A stretch of 64,000 bases of DNA from Cupriavidus oxalaticus (GCF_016894385.1 NZ_CP069812.1:1736001-1800000), one strand, 5' to 3'; shown: positions 19,071-27,608, counted from the stretch's first letter. Numbers and translations: made by a program. The notes: a model not told the origin generated them from the sequence alone.

Positions 19071-19961
19071 ATGCCTGCCGCGTCTGTTGCACCGCAACGT
19101 GGGTCCGGCCTGATCCCGGCGCGAGCCGGGATCGGGTTGCGCTTCCGGCATCATCAGGCTGTGGCCGAGGCGCGCCCGGCGGTCGCCTGGTTTGAGGTGC
19201 ACACCGAGAATTACATGGGTGGCGGCAGCGCGCCGGCGTATCTGGACGCAATCCGGCGCGACTACCCGCTCGCCCTGCACGGGGTCGGCCTGTCGCTGGG
19301 TAGTGCCGAAGGGCTGGACAGCGCCCACCTGGCGCGCGTGCGCGAGGTGGTCGGGCGGGTGGAGCCTGGGCTGGTTTCGGAGCACCTGTCCTGGAGCATC
19401 GCGGACGGCAAATATCTTGCCGACTTGCTGCCGCTGCCAATGACCGAGGAAGTGCTGGTCATCGTTTGCAGCCATGTCGACCACGTCCAGAGCGTTCTGA
19501 GGCGGCGCATCCTGGTCGAGAACCCTTCGACTTACCTGCGCTTCTGCCACTCGACCATCCCGGAGTGGGAATTTCTCGCCGAGGTCGCTCGGCGCACCGG
19601 TTGCGGCATCCTCTGCGACGTCAACAACATCTATGTCAGCGCCTGCAATCACGGTTGGGAGGCCAGGATGTATCTGGACGCGCTGCCGCCGGCGGCGATA
19701 GGCGAGATCCACCTGGCCGGCAATAGCGTGCGGCAACTCGGGCAGGGGCGAACGCTGCGCATCGATGATCACGGCTCGCGCGTCGCGCCCGAGGTATGGG
19801 CCTTGTACGAGGAAGCGCTCCAGCGTTTCGGTCCGGTTCCCACGCTCATTGAATGGGACACGGCGGTGCCGGCGCTCGACGTCCTGCTGGAAGAGGCGGC
19901 CATTGCCGGGGCCGTGCTGGAGAGGCAAGACAATGCATGCCCATCCCCCTACGCTGCTTGA
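19071..19961 (+). CDS. DUF692 multinuclear iron oxygenase (BufB/GigA)
   Basis: A 296-residue TIM-barrel protein of the MbnB/TglH/BufB family, iron enzymes that modify Cys in ribosomal peptides. Candidate metal ligands sit in typical places: FEVHTENYM, LHGVGLSLG, SEHLSWS, LVENPSTYL, CDVNNIYVSACNHG, EIHLAGN, DDHGSRV and IEWDTAVP. Between the precursor and the DUF2063 gene it is expected to install thiooxazoles on the precursor. It overlaps the next gene by 29 bp, indicating coupling. Confidence 0.92.
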   Translation: MPAASVAPQRGSGLIPARAGIGLRFRHHQAVAEARPAVAWFEVHTENYMGGGSAPAYLDAIRRDYPLALHGVGLSLGSAEGLDSAHLARVREVVGRVEPGLVSEHLSWSIADGKYLADLLPLPMTEEVLVIVCSHVDHVQSVLRRRILVENPSTYLRFCHSTIPEWEFLAEVARRTGCGILCDVNNIYVSACNHGWEARMYLDALPPAAIGEIHLAGNSVRQLGQGRTLRIDDHGSRVAPEVWALYEEALQRFGPVPTLIEWDTAVPALDVLLEEAAIAGAVLERQDNACPSPYAA

Positions 19962-20748
19962 ACTGCAGCGCGCGATCGGCCGGGGCCTGCTGCATGGCGC
20001 CGACGACGACCTTGCCGCGCTCGTGGTGGCGGACGGGTTGGCGCCGGAGGCGCGGCTCGCTGTCTACCGGAACACCGCCACCGGGACGCTGGTGACAGCG
20101 CTACGGCTAACATATCCGGCCGTCCACGCCCTGGTTGGCGCCGAGTTCTTCGAAGGCGCGGCCCGGCTGTTCATCGAAGACTCGCCGCCGCAGAGCGCAT
20201 GGCTGGATGCCTATGGCGAGACGTTTCCCGAGTTCCTGGCGCGGCTGCCGCAGGCCGCCTCGCTGGCCTATTTGCCGGACGTCGCCCGGCTCGAGTGGGC
20301 CGTGGGTAACGTGCTGCATGGTCCGGACGCGGCGCCGCTCGCCCTGGACCGGCTGGCGCGACTGGAGGCGGCTGAACCGGGCGAGGTGTGTTTCAGGCCG
20401 CACCCGGCGGTGCGGCTGCTGCAATCGCGCTTCCCGGTGGATGCGATCTGGCGCGCGGTCTTGAACCATGACGACGATGCCATGGCGGCTATCGACCTGA
20501 ATGCCGGCCCGGTCTGGCTGTGGGTGCGGCGCAGCGCTTCCGGCGTCGCAATCGACCGGTCCACCGAGAGCCAATGGCGCTTCACCGCGGCCCTCTTCGA
20601 CGGGCGCGCATTGCACACGGCACTGGACGAGGCACCATCTGCCCACGCCCACACCTGGCTCGCCACCCTGCTGGCAGGGGGATGCTTTGCCGAGGTCCGG
20701 CTGGCCGACCTGGCAGCCGATCCAACCATTCGGAGTGCCCACTCATGA
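19933..20748 (+). CDS. DUF2063 partner protein (BufC/GigB)
   Basis: A 271-residue protein that begins inside the end of the DUF692 gene. ATG 19933 gives MHAHPPTLLELQRAIGRGLL. The DUF2063 domain occupies residues 8-105 (LAVYRNTATGTLVTALRLTY, then FIEDSPPQSAWLDAYGETFP). Such proteins hold the leader or core peptide for the DUF692 enzyme. The C-terminal half is a separate domain of the family. Its stop overlaps the next start (ATGA). Confidence 0.9.
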   Translation: MHAHPPTLLELQRAIGRGLLHGADDDLAALVVADGLAPEARLAVYRNTATGTLVTALRLTYPAVHALVGAEFFEGAARLFIEDSPPQSAWLDAYGETFPEFLARLPQAASLAYLPDVARLEWAVGNVLHGPDAAPLALDRLARLEAAEPGEVCFRPHPAVRLLQSRFPVDAIWRAVLNHDDDAMAAIDLNAGPVWLWVRRSASGVAIDRSTESQWRFTAALFDGRALHTALDEAPSAHAHTWLATLLAGGCFAEVRLADLAADPTIRSAHS

Positions 20749-21251
20749 CGCACGTACCTGAATCGATCCGCGCAAAGCCCACCATGACCGCCCGCGTGCT
20801 GCGTGCCATCGGGTGGCTGGAAAAGGTCCCTCACACCGTGCTGGCGCTGCCGTTGCGGCTGGCGGTGGCCACCGTGTTCTGGAACTCGGCAATGGCCAAG
20901 CTGGCCAACTGGAATAGCGCCCTGGAACTGTTCCGCGAGGACTACCAGGTGCCACTGGTGCCCCCGGAGCCGGCGGCCTACCTGGCGGTGTCGATCGAGC
21001 TGGCTGCGCCGGTCCTGCTGATGCTGGGGCTGGCGACCCGCCTCGTGGCGCTGGTCCTGCTCGGCATGACGGCGGTGATCGAGATCTTCGTCTATCCGCT
21101 CGCCTGGCCCACGCATATCCAGTGGGCGGCAATGCTGCTGGTGCTGCTGTGCCGGGGTGCGGGCAACTGGTCCCTGGACCATCTGGTGTACGAGCGGCTC
21201 GGGCGTGCACACCGCGGCGGGCCGCCACACGCGGCGGCAGGCGAACGATAG
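20745..21251 (+). CDS. DoxX-family membrane protein (BufD/GigT)
   Basis: A 168-residue four-helix inner-membrane protein of the DoxX family (LRLAVATVFWNSAMAKLANW, YLAVSIELAAPVLLMLGL, then two more helices). It is the last gene of the bufferin operon, ATGA-coupled to the DUF2063 gene. In bufferin/gig operons this DoxX protein is constant but its function is unproven; electron supply or membrane tethering of the maturation enzymes has been considered. Confidence 0.88.
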   Translation: MTHVPESIRAKPTMTARVLRAIGWLEKVPHTVLALPLRLAVATVFWNSAMAKLANWNSALELFREDYQVPLVPPEPAAYLAVSIELAAPVLLMLGLATRLVALVLLGMTAVIEIFVYPLAWPTHIQWAAMLLVLLCRGAGNWSLDHLVYERLGRAHRGGPPHAAAGER

Positions 21252-21286
21252 ATCGATAGCTCGATGCGGTACGCATCAAGGCCATC

Positions 21287-21317
21287 TTGACCTTCCCTCC
21301 GTAGGAACGTCCATACT
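21287..21317 (+). promoter_or_regulatory. MerR-family (copper/gold-type) promoter with 19-bp spacer
   Basis: A -35 TTGACC (21287-21292) and -10 CATACT (21312-21317) are 19 bp apart. The spacer region has a dyad, ACCTTCC (21290-21296) and GGAACGT (21304-21310), which match in six of seven positions as an inverted repeat. This is the layout and half-site of CueR/CadR-like MerR activators. No such regulator is encoded nearby. The transcript would start about 70 bp before a 58-residue ORF. Confidence 0.7.
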
Positions 21318-21396
21318 AACTGCAGGGGACAGAAGCCCCTACGGCCCATCAGCTCCAGGGCTGCGGGGCCATTGGACTTCCCGCTGGAGGCGCAAA

Positions 21397-21573
21397 ATGG
21401 AAGCTGCGGGGCGCACATTGCATGAAGCGGTGTTTGCGGTGTTCGAACGGGCATGCCGGGAAGGCAATTTCGAACTGGCCGAGCACCTCTTACGTGCGCT
21501 GGAGGCAATGGCTCGGCGGGAAGAGGCGGAACGGCAACTCGACCGTGCCTACCTGCTGCTGGCCGATCTCTGA
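21397..21573 (+). CDS. small conserved-looking protein behind a MerR-type promoter
   Basis: A 58-residue, highly charged, helical protein: MEAAGRTLHEAVFAVFERAC, then REGNFELAEHLLRALEAMAR and REEAERQLDRAYLLLADL. It has one Cys, no signal peptide, and alternating Leu/Ala suggesting a helical hairpin. GGAGG lies 8 bp upstream of ATG 21397, and a metal-type promoter lies at 21287-21317, so it is probably a genuine metal-induced small protein. I do not recognise a named family. Confidence 0.7.
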   Translation: MEAAGRTLHEAVFAVFERACREGNFELAEHLLRALEAMARREEAERQLDRAYLLLADL

Positions 21574-21862
21574 GAGGGGTCATCGGTCCGGACGTTGGCA
21601 CCGCGACTTCCACCGGCTTGCCATGATCCAGCTCCTCCTTTGGACGGTCACGATCTCATGGGGGCGTATCGGTATGCGCGCAACGTGGAGATCCATGACA
21701 GGTAGACGTCCAGGCTGATCTCTGTATCGGCGAGTAGACGGCTCACGAAACATTCGTCTTGGGGAAGCAAGATTCGCATGGGAAAGATGAGATGCGTTTC
21801 CATGGGCGTCGACAAGGCTTGCGGTTCTCCAGATTGCCGTGTACTGACAGCGGCTCCGATTC

Positions 21863-22387
21863 ATGAAAGGGTCAACTCCACTGTTCAAGTCCCTGATCGC
21901 CGGGTTGGCCGCCACCGCGATGTGCGTGACGGCACCGGCGCAGGCGCAGCCAGCGCGAATCGCCGCCGTGAATTCCGAACGGATCCTGCGCGACTCGCAG
22001 CCCGCCAAGCGGGCTCGGAACAAGCTTGTGCAGGAGTTTGCCGAGCGCGACCGTGACCTCCAGCAAATGGCGCGGAAGATCAGCGCCCTGGCCGCCCAAC
22101 TCGACCAGGACGCAGCCGCGCTGGGTGACGCCGAGCGTCAGCGCCGCCAGCGCGAGGTGGCTGAGCTGGACCGTGAGTTCCAGCACAAGCAACAGGCATT
22201 TCGCGAGGACCTGCAGCGCCGACGCAACCAGGAGCTGGCCCTGTTGGTGGAGCGTGCCAATCGGGTGATCCGCCAACTCGCCGAACAGCACAGGTACGAC
22301 CTGGTCGTACAGGAAGCGGTCTACGTGAATCCGCGCATCGATATCACCGACGACGTCATCAAGGCGCTGAATGCCAGCAGCAAGTGA
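21863..22387 (+). CDS. Skp/OmpH-like periplasmic chaperone
   Basis: A 174-residue precursor with a signal peptide (cleavage near AQAQPARI, about residue 29). It then has the OmpH/Skp start RIAAVNSERILRDSQPAKRA, a long coiled-coil arm (about residues 55-130, rich in Glu/Arg/Gln) and the closing strand YDLVVQEAVYVNPRIDITDD with VIKAL. Skp holds unfolded outer-membrane proteins in the periplasm. The housekeeping copy lies next to bamA; this one stands alone, so it is probably an accessory paralogue. Confidence 0.88.
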   Translation: MKGSTPLFKSLIAGLAATAMCVTAPAQAQPARIAAVNSERILRDSQPAKRARNKLVQEFAERDRDLQQMARKISALAAQLDQDAAALGDAERQRRQREVAELDREFQHKQQAFREDLQRRRNQELALLVERANRVIRQLAEQHRYDLVVQEAVYVNPRIDITDDVIKALNASSK

Positions 22388-22560
22388 AGGGGGAGTCGTT
22401 TGAATCGTGCTGTCCAAGCCGTCATGACGATTGCTGGGATAGAGATCATTGAATAGGCGTAGGAAACGGCGTACACCATTCCCTCCCTCCGAACCCGGTG
22501 TGCGGTTCCCCTGCGACTGGCTCCCCAACGACTGGCCGCGCGCCGTCGGAGCTAGCGGTC

Positions 22561-22632
22561 TCACAGCATGTGCTGGCCGCCATTGATGGCAAGGTTAGCC
22601 CCAGTCATGAAACCAGCCTCGTGCGAGCCTGG
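22561..22632 (-). pseudogene. 3' end of an acetoacetyl-CoA reductase-type SDR (phaB-like)
   Basis: The minus-strand frame ends HEAGFMTGANLAINGGQHML and stop, which is the C-terminus of PhaB-type short-chain dehydrogenases. Nothing of the Rossmann or catalytic part remains upstream. It directly follows a phasin fragment on the same strand, so both are probably leftovers of one polyhydroxyalkanoate gene group. Confidence 0.65.
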
Positions 22633-22656
22633 CGACCCTGCCGCCGACTTGGCGTG

Positions 22657-22830
22657 CTAGCGCTTGGCAGCGCGCGTGGCCTGGGCGGTCGCTTGCTGTG
22701 CCGTGTCCGAGGCCGCGGTGGCCGCGATATTCAAATTGCTCTCGGCGATCTCGCCCGCTTGCTTGGCGGCCCGCTGCATCGTTTCGAACAAGCTGGTGGT
22801 GGCGGTCAGCGCCGACTGCCAGGCGGCCAT
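22657..22830 (-). pseudogene. C-terminal fragment of a phasin
   Basis: The minus-strand frame reads AWQSALTATTSLFETMQRAA, then KQAGEIAESNLNIAATAASD and ends QATRAAKR with a stop. Ala/Thr-rich helices of this type form the C-terminal half of PHA-granule phasins. The usual N-terminal half is absent; upstream the frame changes character around 22830. Confidence 0.55.
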
Positions 22831-22935
22831 GGCAGCTTCCGAGCCGGCCGGCGCCCCCTTCCTCTCGGTAGCGCCGTATCGGGGCATGCGCCGCTGGCGC
22901 TCGCATGCCCCAGGCTTCAGGCATGCGGGCGCCCG

Positions 22936-23379
22936 TTATCGCAACTCGCATCTCATGCAAAGCGCCGATGCTCGGGTCGCGCGCTGTGCGGCTATCGATG
23001 ACATGACCTCCTGAGGAACAGCCTCGTTTGCGACGAGTGTGAATCCCCAGCGCGCGAAGTAAGCAGGCGCCACTACGGAGAAAACATAGGCATCCCGTGC
23101 TTCTGTGCCGCGGGCCCGCATTAGTAGTGCGTCAACTATACGCGTTGCGATACCTCTGTCCCGGTATGCAGCCTCGACTGCTGCCGAGCGAATAAGAACG
23201 CTCGTGCCGTGGTGCTCCGCCGCTGCGCATCCGACAATGAGTCCTTCGTATATCGCAATCTGGAAGCTTTCGATTATCAGGGATACGTCAGAGGTTGGTA
23301 GGCCGCAGCGTTCGAGCAAAGCAGCAACTTGGTGCCAGTCTGAAGGGGTGGCCGGACGTAGGAGAACGTCGGTCATCAT
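22936..23379 (-). CDS. GNAT N-acetyltransferase, ArsN2-like
   Basis: A 147-residue acetyl-CoA-dependent acetyltransferase. It has LLERCGLPTSDVS near the N-terminus, GLIVGCAAAEHHGTSVLIRS, then the acetyl-CoA loop AVEAAYRDRGIATRIVDALL and VAPAYFARWGFTLVANEAVP. These features match the ArsN2 type found in arsenic operons, which is thought to modify organoarsenicals or related toxins. The ATG at 23379 is preceded by AGGAG at good distance; the frame opens at 23397. No ars genes are nearby. Confidence 0.8.
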   Translation of the reverse strand: MMTDVLLRPATPSDWHQVAALLERCGLPTSDVSLIIESFQIAIYEGLIVGCAAAEHHGTSVLIRSAAVEAAYRDRGIATRIVDALLMRARGTEARDAYVFSVVAPAYFARWGFTLVANEAVPQEVMSSIAAQRATRASALCMRCELR

Positions 23380-23620
23380 GATGGTGTACTCCTGCATACG
23401 TCCTCGTCGACCAGGAAGGGCCGCGGCACGCGTCTAATTATAGGCAAGGCGGTGCGTCGCCTTCCTTGCGCAGCGCTCTGCGGTCATGCGACCGCGATGC
23501 AAAGGTTAGAAAGACTATCATCAGGATTCCAGGCTGTAAGCAAGTGTGAGTCAGCCGCTAGGCATTTTCTTGACAGTTGTGCCCGTGATAGGCCGGATAA
23601 TCCGATGCGTCTACTGCGTA

Positions 23621-23834
23621 TCAGCTGTCCTCATGCCCAGGCCCGTCCTGCCCTGCCGACTGCAGGCGAACCCCGCGATGGCGGGCGGCGTAGATGGCTT
23701 CGATTTTGTTGTGGCCGCCGACGCGGTGGTACAGCCAGCGTGTTAGTTTTCGCCGTCGCAAGCGAGACGTTGAGTGCATGTGCTGCAAGCTTAACGCGGA
23801 GTTTGTCTCGACTACACTTAGTAAACTCCTGCAT
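23621..23834 (-). pseudogene. frameshifted LuxR-type regulator fragment
   Basis: Two overlapping minus-strand frames carry consecutive pieces of one LuxR C-terminal domain. The first has KLAAHALNVSLATAKTNTLA (positions about 23710-23800); the next frame continues LTRWLYHRVGGHNKIEAIYA with ARHRGVRL (23621-23746). They match, in order, SRRLGISLATVKSHSGQLYHRLGA and IEAVFTARQRGAKL of the intact neighbour at 23940-24548. The N-terminal domain is missing. It is divergent from that gene and is a decayed paralogue. Confidence 0.65.
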
Positions 23835-23939
23835 AAAACGGTGCGAGCTTCACGCGTGGCTCGAGTCCAGAAGCTGCCAACCAGCATGCGCGTGGGCGAA
23901 CGCATAAAAGCAACAATCTTCTGTGTAACGGGGGACCAG

Positions 23940-24548
23940 ATGCGTGCGCTTCTAATTGCAGACAATTCGCTGCAGCGAACTGCCCTCGTTGATTGGCTAC
24001 GGCATGTTGGCGGCTTCGAGCAAGTGTCCTGTGCCAGCTTCGCCGACCTTGCGGGGATGCCAGGCAAGCCAGAAGAGAATCAGTTCCTTTTGATTGTTGT
24101 CGGGCCATCGGTCCACGGTAGAACGGCGCGCTTGCTGGACGAGTTCCGGCACCGTTTGCCGCCTGCGCCCCTGTTGATGCTGCCCGACCTGCCATTGCAT
24201 CGGGGCCACAAACCAGCAACGGGCTCGCGTGCGTTTGCAAAGTCAGATACGGCGGAGCGCGTTGTCCGCTTGGCCGCGGCTGGGCACCTGGCAGGACTGT
24301 TGTCGACCCCGGAGCATCAGGAGACTTCCGCGCAATTGGACGAAGCCCGCATGTTGCGGTTGACGAAGCGCCAATATCAAATACTCGTGTTGCTATCGCA
24401 GGGACATCCACTGAAGATAATCAGTCGCAGGCTTGGCATATCGCTTGCGACGGTTAAGAGCCACTCAGGACAGCTCTACCATCGGCTCGGGGCGAGCAAC
24501 AGCATCGAAGCCGTCTTCACCGCCCGCCAACGCGGCGCCAAACTATAA
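23940..24548 (+). CDS. LuxR-type regulator with degenerate receiver domain
   Basis: A 202-residue protein from ATG 23940, behind GGGGACC. Residues 1-120 have the outline of a response-regulator receiver (MRALLIADNSLQRTALVDWL), but the phosphoacceptor strand reads FLLIVVGPSVHG, without Asp. Residues 135-200 form a LuxR helix-turn-helix (LTKRQYQILVLLSQGHPLKI, then SRRLGISLATVKSHSGQLYH). It probably works without phosphorylation. Neighbours give no clear target; a slipin gene follows at 24747. Confidence 0.82.
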   Translation: MRALLIADNSLQRTALVDWLRHVGGFEQVSCASFADLAGMPGKPEENQFLLIVVGPSVHGRTARLLDEFRHRLPPAPLLMLPDLPLHRGHKPATGSRAFAKSDTAERVVRLAAAGHLAGLLSTPEHQETSAQLDEARMLRLTKRQYQILVLLSQGHPLKIISRRLGISLATVKSHSGQLYHRLGASNSIEAVFTARQRGAKL

Positions 24549-24746
24549 GGGGCAGACCGAAAGAGCCAGCTGATGACGATTGAGGTGAATTCTGGGACTC
24601 GCTGTCCAGCAGTTCAGTCCGAGCCCAACATGCTATCCACACACGGACCGGACTTTACGGTGGCCCAATGATAGCTCGCTAACACCGCAGCGGCGCGACC
24701 GATTTCTTCAAACAATGCGGGTGTTCGTTAACTTGGGAGCCTGATC

Positions 24747-25484
24747 ATGGCATTCGAAATCACCGCCGGCGGCGTCCTCTTCCTGATGGCGCTGCTTGTC
24801 ATCTCCGCCTTTCGTGTTCTGCGAGAGTACGAACGCGGTGTGGTGTTCATGCTGGGACGCTTCTGGAAGGTTAAGGGGCCCGGGCTCGTGCTGATCATAC
24901 CGGTGGTCCAGCAGATGGTCAGAGTCGACTTGCGCACCGTGGTAATGAATGTCCCCCCGCAGGATGTGATTTCGCGCGACAACGTGTCGGTCAAGGTCAG
25001 CGCGGTCGTGTATTTTCGCGTGGTCGACCCCGAGCGTGCCATCATCCACGTTGCCAACTTCCTTGAAGCCACCAGTCAACTATCGCAGACCACGCTGCGC
25101 TCGGTGCTGGGCAAGCATGAGCTAGACGAGATGCTCGCCGAACGCGAGCGGCTCAACTTTGATATCCAGCAATCCCTCGACTCCCAGACCGACGGCTGGG
25201 GTATCAAGGTCTCGAACGTTGAGATCAAGCACGTCGACCTCAACGAGACCATGATCCGGGCCATCGCACGCCAGGCCGAGGCTGAGCGGGAACGGCGCGC
25301 CAAGGTGATCCACGCCGAGGGGGAATTGCAGGCGTCGGTGAAGCTGCTGGAGGCCGCACAGATGCTGGCCAAGGCCCCGCAAGCAATGCAGTTGCGCTAT
25401 ATGCAGACCCTCACGCAGATCGCGGGCGACAAGAGTTCGACCATTGCCTTTCCACTGCCAATTGATCTCCTCAGTGCGCACTGA
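24747..25484 (+). CDS. slipin / SPFH (band 7) membrane protein
   Basis: A 245-residue stomatin-like protein. An N-terminal membrane hairpin (residues 5-25) is followed by the SPFH domain ([20 protein letters not shown], then [20 protein letters not shown] and [20 protein letters not shown]) and a C-terminal coiled coil rich in [12 protein letters not shown]. Slipins form oligomeric scaffolds in the inner membrane and usually pair with an NfeD protein, which is absent here. It stands alone with a 198-bp upstream gap. Confidence 0.9.
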   Translation: MAFEITAGGVLFLMALLVISAFRVLREYERGVVFMLGRFWKVKGPGLVLIIPVVQQMVRVDLRTVVMNVPPQDVISRDNVSVKVSAVVYFRVVDPERAIIHVANFLEATSQLSQTTLRSVLGKHELDEMLAERERLNFDIQQSLDSQTDGWGIKVSNVEIKHVDLNETMIRAIARQAEAERERRAKVIHAEGELQASVKLLEAAQMLAKAPQAMQLRYMQTLTQIAGDKSSTIAFPLPIDLLSAH

Positions 25485-25595
25485 GCGGAAAGCCCTGAGG
25501 CAGCGGCATGCAAGCCCAAGTCTAGCGCCCTGACGCTCCGATGGTGACGATAGCCAGATGAGGAATTGTTGTTGGCGAGCGATGGTTTCATACGT

Positions 25596-25625
25596 CTATT
25601 AACATAACTATTCTTATCGTAATAG
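25596..25625. promoter_or_regulatory. AT-rich inverted repeat before the second recombinase
   Basis: CTATT (25608-25612) and AATAG (25621-25625) form an inverted repeat around the 8-bp spacer CTTATCGT, with a further CTATT at 25596-25600. The segment TTATCGTAA (25614-25622) also occurs, as its complement, at 631-639 before the first recombinase. This fits a recombinase core site or operator. Confidence 0.4.
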
Positions 25626-25652
25626 CGTCATCGATGCACTAAACTGGCAGAC

Positions 25653-27350
25653 ATGAAAATGCTGCCAGCCAACCCCCAGACCCATCCCGCGCCGCCTGAC
25701 TTCCCCGATGCGGCGTCGCTGGCCGCGCTGCGCGCCTGGTACGAGGGCGTCTCGGCCCGCGACGCGGTGGTGCGCTATTTGGCTGAGCGCAGGGCCAGCG
25801 GCCAGTCCGCGCGCGGCATCCTCGGCCGCATCCAGCAGCAGTTGGCCGAATTCGCGCGTCGCCGGCAGCGCCAGGACCTGGCCGCCTTGTTTGACCACAG
25901 TGCGGTCGAGCGGACCGGGCGGGCGAAGGCCATCCACCAGACGATCGACGTGCTGCGCCGCCTACCGCCGCCGGAACCGCAGGTCAGTGATGACATCGGT
26001 CAATGGCTGCCGGCCCGTGCCGTGGCCGCGCTGCGCGCGCACGGCATCGAGACGCTGGCGGACCTGACGGTGCGGGTGCCGCGCCGACGCCGCTGGTGGG
26101 CGGCCGTGCCCGGCCTGGGCCCAGCGAGCGCGCGGCGCATCGAAGCCTTCTTTGCCGAACACCCGCAACTCACCGAGCGCGCCCGTGCGCTGATCGCCGT
26201 GACGGACCGCGGGGAAATCGTGCCCTGGGAGCAACTGCGCCTGCCCCACGAAGTCGACGGCTCGTCCGGGATCTTTCGTGCCCCGCGGCAAACCTGCACC
26301 CTCAATGCGGACAACGACTACGATGCGGTCCAGGCATGGCTCGCGCTGCACGAGTCGCCAGCCACCCAGCGGGCGTATCGCAAGGAAGCCGAGCGGCTGA
26401 TCCTGTGGGCGATCGTCGAGCGCGAGCGGCCGCTGTCGTCGCTCACCACCGAGGACGCGATTGCCTACCGCAGTTTCCTGCGCCGGCCGACCCCACACAA
26501 GCGCTGGGTGGGACCGCCGCGGCCACGCACCTCGCCCGAATGGCGCCCGTTTGCGCAGGGCCTGTCACCGCGTTCAACGGCCTATGCCTTGGCGGTGCTC
26601 GGAGCCATGTACCGCTGGCTGATCCAACAACGCTATGTGCTGGCCAATCCGTTCGCCGGCATCAAGGTGCGCGGCAGCGGGCGGACTGCGCCGTTGGATA
26701 CGTCGCACGCGTTCACCGAGGGCGAATGGATGCTGGTGCGTACGCTCGCCAACGGACTGGAGTGGTCCTACGGCTGGGATGCCGTGGCGGCGCAGCGGCT
26801 GCGCTTCGTGCTGGATTTTGGCTACGCCACAGGTCTTCGCGGCAGCGAGCTCGTTGGCGCCACGCTTGGCGGCATCGAGATCGATCCCCATAGCGACCAC
26901 TGGCTCAACCTGGTCGGCAAGGGCGCCAAGGCGGGCAAGGTGGCGCTGCCACCGTTGGCACGCATAGCGCTCGACCGCTATCTGGTGGAGCGCGGCCTGC
27001 CGGTCACGCCGGCGCGCTGGGACCCGCATACCCCCTTGATCGGCAGCCTCGGCCAGGAGCCTGCCAACGGCATCACCGGCACGCGCCTATGGGGCGTGTT
27101 GCGGCGCTTCTTCGCGCAAGCGGCGGACCTGATCCAGGCCGACCACCCGGTTGCCGCCGAGAAGCTGCGACAGGCCAGCCCACACTGGATGCGGCACACC
27201 CACGCGACCCATGCGCTGGCGCGCGGCGCGGAATTGACGACAGTCCGGGACAATCTGCGGCACGCGTCGATCTCGACCACCTCGATTTACTTGCACGGCG
27301 ACGAGGTGAAACGGGCACGCCAACTCGGGGCGGCGTTTTCCGCTCCATAG
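25653..27350 (+). CDS. tyrosine recombinase with N-terminal DUF3701-type domain
   Basis: A 565-residue recombinase. Residues 1-200 form an extra N-terminal domain of the phage-integrase DUF3701 kind, including helix-hairpin-helix-like VAALRAHGIETLADLTVRVP and AVPGLGPASARRIEAFFAEH. A SAM-like domain follows (SPATQRAYRKEAERLILWAI). The catalytic domain has Arg in ATGLRGSELVG, Lys in LVGKGAKAGK, HWMRHTHATHAL and NLRHASISTTSIYLH with the nucleophile Tyr. It is a relative of the 401-residue recombinase at 671-1876. No attachment duplications were identified. Confidence 0.88.
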   Translation: MKMLPANPQTHPAPPDFPDAASLAALRAWYEGVSARDAVVRYLAERRASGQSARGILGRIQQQLAEFARRRQRQDLAALFDHSAVERTGRAKAIHQTIDVLRRLPPPEPQVSDDIGQWLPARAVAALRAHGIETLADLTVRVPRRRRWWAAVPGLGPASARRIEAFFAEHPQLTERARALIAVTDRGEIVPWEQLRLPHEVDGSSGIFRAPRQTCTLNADNDYDAVQAWLALHESPATQRAYRKEAERLILWAIVERERPLSSLTTEDAIAYRSFLRRPTPHKRWVGPPRPRTSPEWRPFAQGLSPRSTAYALAVLGAMYRWLIQQRYVLANPFAGIKVRGSGRTAPLDTSHAFTEGEWMLVRTLANGLEWSYGWDAVAAQRLRFVLDFGYATGLRGSELVGATLGGIEIDPHSDHWLNLVGKGAKAGKVALPPLARIALDRYLVERGLPVTPARWDPHTPLIGSLGQEPANGITGTRLWGVLRRFFAQAADLIQADHPVAAEKLRQASPHWMRHTHATHALARGAELTTVRDNLRHASISTTSIYLHGDEVKRARQLGAAFSAP

Positions 27351-27608
27351 CGACTTGGGATGCGCCGCTTGACGGCGCTGCCAGCGAATCCAGTGCTTAT
27401 ATCGAAATGAAGCGTTTCTTTCTTTTCTATATAACCGTAAGGCTTATGATAGCGGATTGGCCGCATCTTGGCATGACCCCAAATCCGGAATTTGCTGAAC
27501 CGCCCTTTCCGCGCACTGAAACACTGAAACCGAGGCCGCAGACTGAATCCCGTGATTCATCACAACGCAGTATGTAGGGCGCGCACCTGAACCGTGACGG
27601 ACGATTCC
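27351..27608. other. intergenic region after the recombinase
   Basis: It contains an AT-rich patch (27418-27462) and an inverted repeat TGAATC/GATTCA (27544-27549, 27554-27559) around CCGT. This may be a weak transcription terminator serving the two convergent neighbours. No gene is recognised. Confidence 0.3.

Noticed and set aside
18783..19928. Minus-strand frame of 381 codons
   Set aside because: Antisense to the DUF2282 and DUF692 genes; no recognisable domain.
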